Origin: Azotobacter chroococcum
GTDB lineage: Bacteria; Pseudomonadota; Gammaproteobacteria; Pseudomonadales; Pseudomonadaceae
Length of the DNA stretch: 34,210 bases
NCBI RefSeq assembly: GCF_004339665.1
Contig: NZ_SMMU01000033.1
Span: 1-34,210 of the forward strand
Direction of reading: 5' to 3'
Shown: one piece after another, positions 11,466 to 21,028 of the stretch
How positions within the stretch are numbered: position 1 is the first letter of the stretch
How the letters are laid out: each line of letters opens with the position of its first letter
Translations under genes and position numbers: made by a program
The notes under the pieces: model-generated
What the model saw: only the letters and a program-made list of their open reading frames with translations
Told to the model about the DNA's origin: nothing
Database searches by the model: none

Positions 11466-11536
11466 TGATAGATTCGCCGCCCCGACGCGGCCCGGCTCCT
11501 GCCCGGCCTTCCGCTATCCGCACTCTGGAGACAAGC

Positions 11537-13579
11537 ATGAAGCGCCATCCCCTCGCCTGGACCCTCGGACTGAGCCTGGTCCCGGCCGTCTGGGCGAGCG
11601 AGCCGGTGGAACTGCAGTCCACCGTGGTCAGCGCCAGCGCCCTGGCCAAGAAGCCCCACGAAATGACCACTCCGGCCGAGGTGCTGGAGGGCGACGAGCT
11701 GATCCGGCGTCGCGAGGCGACCCTCGGCGAAACCCTGGAAGGCCTGCCCGGCGTGCGTTCGGCGAGCTTCGGCGCGGGCGTCGGGCGGCCGCTGATCCGT
11801 GGCCAGCAGGGCGCGCGGGTGAAGATGCTGAACGACGGCGTGGACACGCTCGACGCCTCGAGCGTCAGCCCGGACCACGCGGTGACCAGCGAGCCGCTGC
11901 TGGCCGAGCGCATCGAGGTGCTCAAGGGGCCGGCGACCCTGCTCTACGGCGGCGGCGCGATCGGCGGGGTGGTCAACACGATCGACAAGAGGGTGCCCAC
12001 CTATGTCCCGGAGAACGGCTACGAGGGCGAGCTGGAGCTGCGCGCCAACAGCGTCGCCAACGAGGGCTCGGGCGTCTTCGGCATCACCGCCGGCAGCGGC
12101 AATTTCGCGGTGCGCGTGGAGGGGGTCAAGCGCCAGGCCGACGACTACGCGATCCACGGCTCGCCGAGCAAGCAGGAAGGCTCCTACAACGACACCGACA
12201 CCTTCAGCCTGGGCGCCAGCTTCGTCGGCGAGCGTGGTTATATCGGCGTGGCCTACAGCGAGCAGGACAACCGCTACGGGCTGCTCGGTCACCAGCATGC
12301 CGACTGTCACCTCGACGGGGCGGCCTGGCATTGCGGCGACGAGCACGAGGACGAGGACGAGGAGCACGCAGGTGAAGAGCACGAAGGCGAGGAGCACGAC
12401 GAGCACGAGGGAGAAGGCGTGCCCTACGTGGATCTGCGCCAGTACCGCTGGGACCTGCGCGGCGAGCTCGCCGACCCGCTGCCCGGCTTCGAGCTGGCGC
12501 GCCTGCGCGTCGCCCACAGCGACTACCGCCACGAGGAAATCGAGGGCGGCAAGGTCGACACCCGCTTCGACAACGACGCCAGCGATGCCCGTCTGGAGCT
12601 GACCCACCAGCCGCTGTTCGGCTGGCGCGGCGTGCTCGGCGGGCAGACCCTGCGCCGCGACTTCGAGGCCACCGGCGAGGAGGCCTACGTGCCGCCGACC
12701 ATCACCCGCAACCACGCGCTGTTCCTGCTCGAGGAATACACCGCCGGCGCCTGGCGCTACGAGCTGGGCCTGCGCCACGAGTGGCAGGACATCGAGGCCG
12801 AGGGCCGGCCGGACAAGAGCCATCGCGGCACCTCGTTCTCCGCCGGCGCGGTGTGGACCTTCGCCCCCGAGTACTCGCTCGGCTTTTCGCTGAGCCGCTC
12901 GCAGCGTCTGCCGAGCGCCGAGGAGCTGTATGCCGACGGCCCGCACGCAGCGACCCGCACCGTCGAGCTGGGCGATCCCGGGCTGGACGAGGAAACCTCG
13001 CACAACGCCGAGCTGACCCTGCGCAAGTTCGCCGGGCGCACCACCTTCAGCCTGACCCTGTACCGCAACCAGGTGGACGACTACATCTATGCCGCCGACA
13101 CCGGCCGCGACATCGGTTCCAGCTACCGGGAGATCGAGTACCGCCAGGAGGATGCGCTGTTCACCGGCGCCGAGGGCGAGGTGCGCTTCCAGGCCAGTGA
13201 CGCCACGGCCGTGACCCTGTTCGGCGACCGGGTGCGCGGCAAGCTGCTGGATGGCGGCGGCGACCTGCCGCGGATTCCCGCCGGGCGTCTCGGCGTGCGT
13301 CTGGATCACGGCTTCACGCCCAGCCTCGACGGCCAGCTGGAGTTCTACCGGGTGGACCATCAGCACAGGCTGGCCGATTTCGAGACCGAAACCTCCGGCT
13401 ACAGCATGCTCGGCACCAGCCTTACCTACCACGGCGCGCTCCGGCATGCCGACTACCAGGTCTACCTCAAGGGCGACAACCTCCTGGACCAGAAGATCCG
13501 CGATCACAGCTCCTTCATCAAGGATGATGTCGTGCAGCCGGGACGCAACCTGACCCTGGGAATGCGGATGACCTTCTGA
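11537..13579 (+). CDS. znuD: TonB-dependent zinc receptor ZnuD
   Basis: Outer-membrane 22-stranded receptor predicted to import zinc with TonB-ExbBD energy. It has 680 residues. The start ATG 11537 follows GGAG by 6 bases and begins a signal peptide (KRHPLAWTLGLSLVPAVWA). The plug domain follows, with RIEVLKGPATLLYGGGAIGGVVN as a typical plug end, and then the barrel ending in the aromatic residue F. A metal-binding loop at residues 257-294 has Cys257 and Cys266 and then an almost pure His/Glu/Asp stretch, as seen in ZnuD of Neisseria and Acinetobacter. The Zur box upstream supports zinc rather than siderophore uptake. P. aeruginosa PA0781 is the likely orthologue. Confidence 0.92.
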   Translation: MKRHPLAWTLGLSLVPAVWASEPVELQSTVVSASALAKKPHEMTTPAEVLEGDELIRRREATLGETLEGLPGVRSASFGAGVGRPLIRGQQGARVKMLNDGVDTLDASSVSPDHAVTSEPLLAERIEVLKGPATLLYGGGAIGGVVNTIDKRVPTYVPENGYEGELELRANSVANEGSGVFGITAGSGNFAVRVEGVKRQADDYAIHGSPSKQEGSYNDTDTFSLGASFVGERGYIGVAYSEQDNRYGLLGHQHADCHLDGAAWHCGDEHEDEDEEHAGEEHEGEEHDEHEGEGVPYVDLRQYRWDLRGELADPLPGFELARLRVAHSDYRHEEIEGGKVDTRFDNDASDARLELTHQPLFGWRGVLGGQTLRRDFEATGEEAYVPPTITRNHALFLLEEYTAGAWRYELGLRHEWQDIEAEGRPDKSHRGTSFSAGAVWTFAPEYSLGFSLSRSQRLPSAEELYADGPHAATRTVELGDPGLDEETSHNAELTLRKFAGRTTFSLTLYRNQVDDYIYAADTGRDIGSSYREIEYRQEDALFTGAEGEVRFQASDATAVTLFGDRVRGKLLDGGGDLPRIPAGRLGVRLDHGFTPSLDGQLEFYRVDHQHRLADFETETSGYSMLGTSLTYHGALRHADYQVYLKGDNLLDQKIRDHSSFIKDDVVQPGRNLTLGMRMTF

Positions 13580-13646
13580 GTCGGGGGCGACTGGCCTGCC
13601 TGCCACTTGCTATCGTCTAATCGGATTTGGCGAAAGGAGGTGGGTG

Positions 13647-16600
13647 ATGTTCAAAGCCAGTCGGGTCCTGCAGGACGACGTGCTCGACACCAGCGCCGGG
13701 GAGTTCTTCCCGGTCATCAGCGCCAATTATTGCGTCGACGAGGCAGTCTGGCTGAACGAGCTGCTGCCGCTGGCCGATCCCGGCGAGGCCGGCATCGCGG
13801 CGATCCGCGAGAGTGCCCGGGCATTGATCGAAGCGGTGCGCCGGCGCGGCAACGCGGAGGACACCCTGGATGCCCTGCTGCGCGAGTACAGCCTGGACAC
13901 CCAGGAGGGGCTGATGCTCATGTGCCTGGCCGAAGCGCTGCTGCGGGTGCCCGACCCGGCCACCGCCGAGGCGCTGATCCGCGACAAGCTGAGCGCGGCG
14001 CAGTGGGCGCAGCACCTCGGCCACAGCGACAACCTGCTGGTCAACTTCGCCGCCTGGGGGCTGCTGATGACCGGCCGGCTGGTCAGTCCGGAAAGCCCCG
14101 ACGGTCGGCCGAAGAAGGTGATCGGCCGGCTCCTGCAGCGCTCCGGCGAGCCGGTGATCCGCGCTGCGCTGAGCCAGGCGATGAAGCTGATGGGCAGCCA
14201 GTTCGTGCTCGGCCGCAACATCGCCGAGGCGCTGCGCAACGCGCGCCGGGCCCGCGAGCGCGGCTACAGCCACTCCTTCGACATGCTCGGCGAGGCGGCC
14301 CTGACCGAGGGAGCCGCCGACCGCTTCCTGACCGACTACCGCCTGGCCATCGAGGCCCTCGGCCGCGAGCCGCAGGTCGGCAGCGGGCCGCGGCCGTCGG
14401 TCTCGATCAAGCTCTCGGCGCTGCATCCGCGCTACGAGGCGGCGCAGCGCCAGCGGGTGCTCGCCGAGCTGTTCGCCAGCGTGCGCGAACTGGCCGAACT
14501 GGCCCGCTCGGTGAACGTCGGCATCACCATCGACGCCGAGGAGGCCGATCGCCTGGAGCTGTCCCTGGAGCTGTTCGAGAAACTGCTCTGCGACCCGGCG
14601 ATCCGCGGCTGGGGCGAGTTCGGCCTGGTGGTGCAGGCCTACTCCAAGCGGGCGCTGCCAGTTCTGGTCTGGCTGACCCTGCTCGGCCGCGAGCTGGACA
14701 CGCGCATCCCGGTGCGTCTGGTCAAGGGCGCCTACTGGGACAGCGAGATCAAGCAGTGCCAGGTGCAGGGGCTGGACGGCTATCCGGTGTTCACCCGCAA
14801 GGAGGGCACCGACACCTCGTACCTGGCCTGCGCCCGCTACCTGCTCGGCAAGCATACCCGCGGGGTGCTCTATCCGCAGTTCGCCACCCACAACGCGCAT
14901 ACCGTCGCCTGCATCCTGGCCATGGCCGGCGAAGCCCGCCCGCCGCGCGACTTCGAGTTCCAGCGCCTGCACGGCATGGGCGATGCGCTGTACGACTGCA
15001 TTCTCGCGCAGCATGGCGCCCGGGTGCGCATCTACGCGCCGGTGGGAGAGTACCGCGAGCTGCTGCCCTATCTGGTCCGCCGCCTGCTGGAGAACGGCGC
15101 CAACTCCTCGTTCGTGCACCGGCTGGTCGATCCGCGGATTCCGGTGGAGACCTTGATCGAGCATCCGCTGGAGCAACTGCGCCGCTGCAGCAGCCTGGCC
15201 AACCCGCGCATCCCGCTGCCGGCGGATATCCACGGCGCTGAGCGGAAGAACTCGCGGGGCATCAACCTGAACGTGCGCAGCCAGTGGGAGCCGTTCGAGC
15301 GGGTCCTGCGGGTGCAGCTGGAGCACCGCTGGCAGGCGGCGCCGCTGATCGACGGTCAGGTCCTCGCCGGCGAGGTGCGCGAGGCGCGCTGTCCCCAGGA
15401 CCTCGACCGGGTGGTCGGCACCGTCTGGTTCGCCGGAGTGGAGCTGGTCGGCCAGGCCATGGAGCGGCTCGCCGCCGCCTGGCCGCACTGGAACGCCACG
15501 CCGGTGGAGCAGCGCGCCGCGATTCTTGAACGGCTCGCCGACCTGCTCGAGGAGCATCGCGCCGAACTGGTGGCGCTGTGCATCCTGGAGGCCGGCAAGA
15601 CCATCCAGGACAGTCTCGACGAGGTGCGCGAGGCGGTGGATTTCTGTCGCTACTACGCCCGCCAGGCGCGCCTGACCCTCGGGCGCACCGAGCTCAAGGG
15701 GCCGACCGGCGAGCGCAACGAGCTGTTCTACGAGGGGCGCGGGCTGTTCGTCTGCATCAGTCCGTGGAACTTTCCCCTGGCGATCTACCTAGGGCAGATC
15801 GCCGCCGCGCTGGTCGCCGGCAACTGCGTGCTGGCCAAGCCGGCCGAGCAGACCAGCCTGATCGCCGCCCGTGCCCTGGATCTGCTGTTCGCTGCCGGCC
15901 TGCCGAAGGAGGCGATCGCCTTCCTGCCCGGCGACGGCCCCGCGCTGGGCGCCGCCTGCTGTGCCGATCCGCACCTGGCCGGGGTCTGCTTCACCGGCTC
16001 CACCGACACCGCGCGGCTGATCAACCGCCGTCTGGCCTGGCGCGACGGGCCGCTGGCCACGCTGATCGCCGAGACCGGCGGGCAGAACGTGATGATCGTC
16101 GACTCCACCGCGTTGCCCGAGCAGGTGGTCAAGGATGCCCTGCATTCGGCCTTCACCAGTGCCGGGCAGCGCTGCTCGGCGCTGCGCGTGCTCTACCTGC
16201 AGAACGAGATCGCCGGGCCGGTGATCGGCCTGCTCCGCGGCGCGATGGCCGAGCTGCGGGTCGGTCTGCCGCAGCGCCGCGACAGCGATGTCGGGCCATT
16301 GATCGATGCAGAGGCCCGCCAGGCGCTGCTGGAGCACGTCGATACGCTCAAGGGCGAGGGCCGCCTGCTCGCCGAGGCGAGCCTGCCGGCCGGCCTGAGC
16401 GGCCATTTCCTGGCCCCGGTGGCATTCGAGATCGGCGGCATCGGCGAGCTCAGGAAGGAGCATTTCGGTCCCATCCTGCATGTGGTGCGCTATGCCGCGG
16501 AGGAACTCGAGCAGGTGGTCGCGGCGATCAATGCCAGCGGCTACGGCCTGACCCTCGGCGTGCACAGCCGCAACGAGGCGACCGCCCGGCGCATCGAGGC

Positions 16601-16814
16601 CCTGGCGCGGGTCGGCAATCTCTACATCAACCGCAACCAGATCGGCGCGGTGGTCGGTGTGCAGCCCTTCGGCGGCTGCGGCCTGTCCGGCACCGGGCCG
16701 AAGGCCGGCGGGCCGAACTATCTGCTGCGCTTCGTCCATGAGCGCTCCACCGCGATCAACACGGCTGCGGTGGGCGGCAATGCCTCGCTGCTGTCGCTGA
16801 CCGAAGAGGAGTGA
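13647..16814 (+). CDS. putA: Bifunctional proline dehydrogenase / P5C dehydrogenase
   Basis: Oxidises proline to glutamate in two steps (FAD-dependent PRODH, then NAD-dependent glutamate-semialdehyde dehydrogenase). It has 1055 residues, similar to P. aeruginosa PutA and shorter than the E. coli trifunctional protein. No ribbon-helix-helix DNA-binding domain is seen at the N-terminus. The PRODH barrel spans about 190-490 with RLVKGAYWDSEIK. The aldehyde dehydrogenase domain is about 560-1040, with Glu809 (AETGGQN) and the catalytic Cys843 (AGQRCSALR). ATG 13647 is chosen over GTG 13644 because AAAGGAGG (13633-13640) is 6 bases away from it. No putP lies next to it. Confidence 0.96.
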   Translation: MFKASRVLQDDVLDTSAGEFFPVISANYCVDEAVWLNELLPLADPGEAGIAAIRESARALIEAVRRRGNAEDTLDALLREYSLDTQEGLMLMCLAEALLRVPDPATAEALIRDKLSAAQWAQHLGHSDNLLVNFAAWGLLMTGRLVSPESPDGRPKKVIGRLLQRSGEPVIRAALSQAMKLMGSQFVLGRNIAEALRNARRARERGYSHSFDMLGEAALTEGAADRFLTDYRLAIEALGREPQVGSGPRPSVSIKLSALHPRYEAAQRQRVLAELFASVRELAELARSVNVGITIDAEEADRLELSLELFEKLLCDPAIRGWGEFGLVVQAYSKRALPVLVWLTLLGRELDTRIPVRLVKGAYWDSEIKQCQVQGLDGYPVFTRKEGTDTSYLACARYLLGKHTRGVLYPQFATHNAHTVACILAMAGEARPPRDFEFQRLHGMGDALYDCILAQHGARVRIYAPVGEYRELLPYLVRRLLENGANSSFVHRLVDPRIPVETLIEHPLEQLRRCSSLANPRIPLPADIHGAERKNSRGINLNVRSQWEPFERVLRVQLEHRWQAAPLIDGQVLAGEVREARCPQDLDRVVGTVWFAGVELVGQAMERLAAAWPHWNATPVEQRAAILERLADLLEEHRAELVALCILEAGKTIQDSLDEVREAVDFCRYYARQARLTLGRTELKGPTGERNELFYEGRGLFVCISPWNFPLAIYLGQIAAALVAGNCVLAKPAEQTSLIAARALDLLFAAGLPKEAIAFLPGDGPALGAACCADPHLAGVCFTGSTDTARLINRRLAWRDGPLATLIAETGGQNVMIVDSTALPEQVVKDALHSAFTSAGQRCSALRVLYLQNEIAGPVIGLLRGAMAELRVGLPQRRDSDVGPLIDAEARQALLEHVDTLKGEGRLLAEASLPAGLSGHFLAPVAFEIGGIGELRKEHFGPILHVVRYAAEELEQVVAAINASGYGLTLGVHSRNEATARRIEALARVGNLYINRNQIGAVVGVQPFGGCGLSGTGPKAGGPNYLLRFVHERSTAINTAAVGGNASLLSLTEEE

Positions 16815-16837
16815 GCGCGCGTTCTGCTGATCGCCTG

Positions 16838-16860
16838 CGCTCCCTGCCAGGGCAGGGGCG
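16838..16860. terminator. Hairpin between convergent putA and PBP genes
   Basis: CCCTGCC (16842-16848) pairs with GGCAGGG (16851-16857), extended by CGC/GCG with one bulged T, in the 58-base gap between two converging genes. The GC-rich stem lacks a clear U-run. It probably acts as a bidirectional terminator or 3'-end barrier. Confidence 0.4.
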
Positions 16861-16872
16861 CGGCGAGTGGTT

Positions 16873-19800
16873 CTAGTTGCGTGCGGTCGCCGGCGCTGCC
16901 TGGCAGAGGCTGTTCGGCCCCTGTAGGTAGGGCTGGAGAATCGGTGCCATGCCCTTGAGGACCTGCACCGGCAGCGCCGAGGTGAACTGGAACTTCTCCG
17001 CGGCGCGGCCGGGAACGTAGGCGGTGAGGGTGCCGAAGTGGTTCGGGCCGAGGTAGAAGACGAAGGTGGCGGTGCGGTTCAGCGCCTGCGAGCTGACCAC
17101 GTAGCCGCCGCGGGTGAAGCGCTGGATGCGGTTGTCGCCGGTGCCGGTCTTGCCACCCACAGTCAGCACCGTGCCGTCGGCCTGGCGGAAGCTGCCATGC
17201 AGGCGGCGTGCGGTGCCGTTCTCCACCACCTGGGCGAGGGCGCCGCGCAGGGCCGCGGCGACCTCGGGGGCGAGCACCCGGCGGGCGCGGTCCGGCGCGA
17301 GGCCGAGACGGGTTTCGTAGGGGGTGTCGACGGCGAACTCCAGGCTGTCGATGCGTACCACCGGCAGGCGCACGCCATCGTTGAGGATGATGCCGATCAG
17401 CTCGGCGAGCGCCGCCGGGCGATCGCCCGAGCTGCCCAGGGCGGTGGCCAGCGAAGGCACCAGATGGGGGAAGGGATAGCCCAGCCGCTGCCAGCGCTGA
17501 TGGATGTCGAGGAAGGCCTCCACTTCCACCATGGTGCGGATGCGGCTGTCCCGGGCGCTGCGGTGGCGGCTCTTGAACAGCCAGCCGTAGACCTCCTGGC
17601 GCTCGTCGCGGCTGGCCTCCACCACCTCCTCGTAGCTGGCCGCCGGGTGCTGGATCAGATAGCCCAGCAGCCACAGGTCAAGGGGGTGGACGCGGGCGAT
17701 GTAGCCCTGGTCGGGCAGGTTGAAGGCGCCGGGACCGTAGGTCCGGTAGAGGCTGTCGAGGCGCTTCTCGGTGAGGGTGCGGTCGTTCGGCAACTGGGCG
17801 CGCAGAAAGGCGTCGAAGCTGGCGCGGTCGCTCTGCGGCAGCAGGTAGCGGTGCACCGCGGCGAGCCGCACCGGGGTGACGCGCAGGCCCTCGAGGAAGG
17901 TGGCGAGGCGCTCGTCGCTGCTCTTGCCGCGGTACTTGTTCCAGAAGCGGCGCAGGTACACCGTGCCCTCGCGGTCGGCGAAGCGGGTCAGGTACTCCAG
18001 GCGGCGCGGGTCCTGGTCGTCCTTGAGCAGGGCGACGCTGTTGTTCGGCGACTGGTAGATGGTGTAGCGGACGATGTCGCGCAACAGGCGCACGAAGGGC
18101 AAGTTGATCGACTCGCGCAGCGACTCGCGCATGGTCGGCCGGCGGCCGTTGTCCTCCTTGCGGAAGTTGGCGAAGGTGTGCAGGCCACCGCCGGTGAAGA
18201 AGCTCTCGCCCGGACTCGCTGAGTAGCGCCGCTCGAGGGCGGCGTCGAGCATAGCCGGCAGACTGCCGTCCGGATTCATCATCAGCCATTCGAGCGCCCA
18301 GCGGGTCAGGAAGTCCAGCGGTTCCGTCCGCGCCTCCGCTGCCTGCAGCGCAGCCCGGTCCTGTCCGGCGAAGCGCGCGTGCAGCTCGGCGACGATCTCC
18401 AGGTAGGTGGCCAGCACCCGCAGCTTGGCGGTCGAGCCCAGCTCCAGCTTGCTGCCCTCGTTGATGTCGAAGGGCTGCGCGGTGCTGTCGGTCTGCACCC
18501 GCACCAGGAAGCTGTCGCCGCTGCGTTCGAACAGCGTGAAGCTGTAGCGCACCTCGGCGGTCTTCTCCGGCGACAGCAAGCGCTCGCCGAACAGGCCGAC
18601 GCGTTCGGCGAAGGCCGGGTCGGCCAACTGGCCCAGATACTGGGTGACGGCGTCCTGCAGCTCGCCCTGCAGGGGCGTGCTGGCGGACAGGTCGAAGCGG
18701 TCGAGGTCGTACAGCGAACGCTGCAGCAGGGTAGCCAGACGGCTGCGGGCGACGCTGATGCCCTTGGTGGTTTCGATGGGCTGGACGGCCGGCTCCTGCA
18801 TCCAGTCGCGGAATGTGACGCGCTGGGCCAGGGCGGCCTCGGCCAGGCCGGCATCGAGCAGCCCGCCGCTGCGCAGCAGGCGGATGTGGCTGTCGGTGAG
18901 GGCGGCCAGCTCGTCGCGGCCGGCGATCAGGTAGTGGGAGGGCCGGCGCTGGGCGATCAGCAGCGAAAGTACCTGGCGCAGCGCCAGGCCGCGTTCGGCG
19001 GGGCTGGCGTCCGCCGAGGCGAGCAACTGGTTGACCCGGGCGAAGTCGGCGCCGTACCAGACCCGCAGGCCGTCGGCCAGGCCGTGCACCTCGCCGTAGC
19101 CCGGCGCGGCGGCGAGTGGCACGCTGTTCAGGTAGTCGCGCACCACGTCCTGGCGCGCCTCCATGGTCTGCGGGCCGTCCTGGTAGGCGCGCACGCTGGC
19201 GGAGAACATCTGCCGCAGCTTTTCCATGGCCGAGTCGGTCAGGCCGTCCGGCGAGTGGCGGTATTTCTCGATCTGCGTGGCCAGGGTGCTGCCGCCGGCC
19301 GTCTGGCCGGCAAAGCCGAACAGCTCGCGGACCTGGGAGAGCGCGGCCTTGGCGAAGCGCGGCCAGTCCACCGCGGGGTTGGCCAGCGGCTGCGCCGGGT
19401 CGAGCAGATAGCGGTTTTCGATGAACAGCAGGCTGCTTACCACTAGCGGCGGGATGCCGGCATAGTCGGGATAGAAGTCCTTCGGCAGGCGGTAGCTGTA
19501 GAGCGGCAGGCCGCGGCAGTCGCTGATGGTCAGCCCGGCCTGGGGCTTTTCCGCATAGGGCGGAAACAGGCCGTGGCGGCTGTAGTCCAGCAACGGCTGG
19601 GAGAAGCGTGCCTGGCGAGTGATCTCGAAGCCCCGCTGTTCGAGCCGCGGCAGCCATTCGGGCAGCGCCGTGTAGCCCAGGCGACGATCGTAGGGGCCGT
19701 ATTCGGGAAAATGGATCGCCGGGCTCGGGCCGTCGCCCACCGAATAGCCGAGGGTGGCGGCGTAGCGGCTGATCTCCCGGGATTGCAGGCGCGAGGTCTG

Positions 19801-19965
19801 CATTTCGGAGTAGAGCAGCATGCCGAGCACGCTGGCAGCGGCCAGCACGAGCAGCCAGAACAGCAGGCGCCAGCGCAGCCGGCGGGGCGGAGGAGGAGCG
19901 GTGGCCGGCAGATCGTGCTCGGGGAGCTCGGATTGCTGTTTATCGGTCTGCCAAATTGCACCCAT
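16873..19965 (-). CDS. Divergent class A penicillin-binding protein (GT51 + transpeptidase)
   Basis: A 1030-residue bitopic inner-membrane protein. A proline-rich cytoplasmic tail (22-27 APPPPRR) precedes one membrane helix at about 33-52. The glycosyltransferase domain (about 140-340) shows FIENR with the catalytic-type Glu183 and AGGSTLATQ at 223-231. The transpeptidase has a complete set: STAK (Ser511-Lys514), SIN (619-621) and KTGT (939-942). The spacing is unusual: 108 residues from SxxK to SxN and 318 from SxN to KTG, against roughly 60 and 125 in E. coli PBP1b, so about 200 extra residues lie inside the transpeptidase. P. aeruginosa seems to have a homologue just beyond putA (near PA0788, from memory). 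It is probably a peptidoglycan synthase; its specific role is unknown. Confidence 0.82.
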   Translation of the reverse strand: MGAIWQTDKQQSELPEHDLPATAPPPPRRLRWRLLFWLLVLAAASVLGMLLYSEMQTSRLQSREISRYAATLGYSVGDGPSPAIHFPEYGPYDRRLGYTALPEWLPRLEQRGFEITRQARFSQPLLDYSRHGLFPPYAEKPQAGLTISDCRGLPLYSYRLPKDFYPDYAGIPPLVVSSLLFIENRYLLDPAQPLANPAVDWPRFAKAALSQVRELFGFAGQTAGGSTLATQIEKYRHSPDGLTDSAMEKLRQMFSASVRAYQDGPQTMEARQDVVRDYLNSVPLAAAPGYGEVHGLADGLRVWYGADFARVNQLLASADASPAERGLALRQVLSLLIAQRRPSHYLIAGRDELAALTDSHIRLLRSGGLLDAGLAEAALAQRVTFRDWMQEPAVQPIETTKGISVARSRLATLLQRSLYDLDRFDLSASTPLQGELQDAVTQYLGQLADPAFAERVGLFGERLLSPEKTAEVRYSFTLFERSGDSFLVRVQTDSTAQPFDINEGSKLELGSTAKLRVLATYLEIVAELHARFAGQDRAALQAAEARTEPLDFLTRWALEWLMMNPDGSLPAMLDAALERRYSASPGESFFTGGGLHTFANFRKEDNGRRPTMRESLRESINLPFVRLLRDIVRYTIYQSPNNSVALLKDDQDPRRLEYLTRFADREGTVYLRRFWNKYRGKSSDERLATFLEGLRVTPVRLAAVHRYLLPQSDRASFDAFLRAQLPNDRTLTEKRLDSLYRTYGPGAFNLPDQGYIARVHPLDLWLLGYLIQHPAASYEEVVEASRDERQEVYGWLFKSRHRSARDSRIRTMVEVEAFLDIHQRWQRLGYPFPHLVPSLATALGSSGDRPAALAELIGIILNDGVRLPVVRIDSLEFAVDTPYETRLGLAPDRARRVLAPEVAAALRGALAQVVENGTARRLHGSFRQADGTVLTVGGKTGTGDNRIQRFTRGGYVVSSQALNRTATFVFYLGPNHFGTLTAYVPGRAAEKFQFTSALPVQVLKGMAPILQPYLQGPNSLCQAAPATARN

Positions 19966-20101
19966 ATCAACCTGTACCTGGCGGTTTACGCCTGTCTGCC
20001 TGTCCTGTCGGACATTAGCTTAGCCGTTGCCTGCAGCCCCCGGGGAGCCTCTTTCAGCGCTCTTTTGCGCACTGTTTCGCTTGCCGGGCGAGTGGGGCGG
20101 C

Positions 20102-21028
20102 TCAGCGGCTTTTCTGCGCCGCGCTGACGCCTTCCAGAGTGGCGAAGGAGGTGTCCTTGGCAGTCAGCAGGAAGTCGCGCATGAAGGGCGCGTCCAGCAT
20201 GTCGGCGCGAATCGCCGCGTGCAGGGTGGCGTACAGGCCTTTCTCGCCGAGCCGCCGCGCGGTGACGTAGCCGCGCGAGCTGTACTCGTGCAGCGCCCAG
20301 TTCGGCAGGCAGCAGACCCCGCGCCCGGAGGCCACCAGCTGCAGCATCATCACCGTCAGCTCGGCGGTGCGCACGCCGGCCGGTTCAACGTCGGCCGGAT
20401 CGAGAAAGCGGGTGAAGATGTCCAGGCGATCGCGCTCCACCGGGTAGTGGATCAGCACCTCCCCGGCTAGGTCAGCGGGGCGGACGTAGGGTTTGGCGGC
20501 CAGCGGGTGCTGGTTGGCCACGGCGAGCAGCGCCTCGTAGGTGAACAGCGGGACGTAGGCGATGCCGGGCATCTCCAGCGGGTCGGAGGTCACCACCAGG
20601 TCGAGATCGCCGCGGGCCAGCGCCGGCAGGGGCGCGAAGGGGAAACCGGAGGCGAGATCCAGCTCGACCTCCGGCCAGGCGTCGCGGAACTGGTCGATGG
20701 TCGGCATCAGCCACTGGAAGCAGCTGTGGCACTCGATGGCCATGTGCAGGCGGCCGGCGGTGCCGCCGGCCAGGCGCGCCAGGTCGCGTTCGGCGCTGCG
20801 CAGCTGGGGCAGCAGGGCGTCGGCCAGCTGCAGCAGGCGCAGCCCGGCGCTGGTGAAGCGCAGCGGCTTGGTCTTGCGGATGAAGAGTTGCAGGCCGAGG
20901 CGATCCTCCAGTTCCTTGAACTGGTGGGACAGCGCCGACTGGGTCAGGTGCAGGCGCTCGGCGGCCTCCACCAGGCTGTCGGCCTCGCGCAGGGCGTGCA
21001 GGGTACGCAGGTGGCGCAGTTCGAGCAT
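20102..21028 (-). CDS. metR: LysR-type regulator MetR
   Basis: A 308-residue LysR-family transcription factor with an N-terminal winged helix-turn-helix (residues 1-60, with the recognition segment LTQSALSHQFKELEDRLG) and a periplasmic-binding-like effector domain. The sequence around CHSCFQWLMP and SGRGVCCLPNWAL is typical of MetR, which senses homocysteine. It is divergent from metE, the classic MetR target, 107 bases apart. TATAAA on the minus strand (21047-21052) close to the start may be its -10. Confidence 0.93.
   Translation of the reverse strand: MLELRHLRTLHALREADSLVEAAERLHLTQSALSHQFKELEDRLGLQLFIRKTKPLRFTSAGLRLLQLADALLPQLRSAERDLARLAGGTAGRLHMAIECHSCFQWLMPTIDQFRDAWPEVELDLASGFPFAPLPALARGDLDLVVTSDPLEMPGIAYVPLFTYEALLAVANQHPLAAKPYVRPADLAGEVLIHYPVERDRLDIFTRFLDPADVEPAGVRTAELTVMMLQLVASGRGVCCLPNWALHEYSSRGYVTARRLGEKGLYATLHAAIRADMLDAPFMRDFLLTAKDTSFATLEGVSAAQKSR

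Noticed and set aside
11453-13606. 717-codon frame antisense to znuD
   Set aside because: Low-complexity translation rich in V, A, G and Q without domain features; shadow of znuD.
13580-13646. Terminator between znuD and putA
   Set aside because: No stem with a U-run is visible; the two genes may be partly co-transcribed or rely on Rho.
17038-18222. Plus-strand frame of 394 codons across the PBP gene, with several similar ones
   Set aside because: Antisense shadow; the minus strand carries complete PBP active-site motifs throughout.
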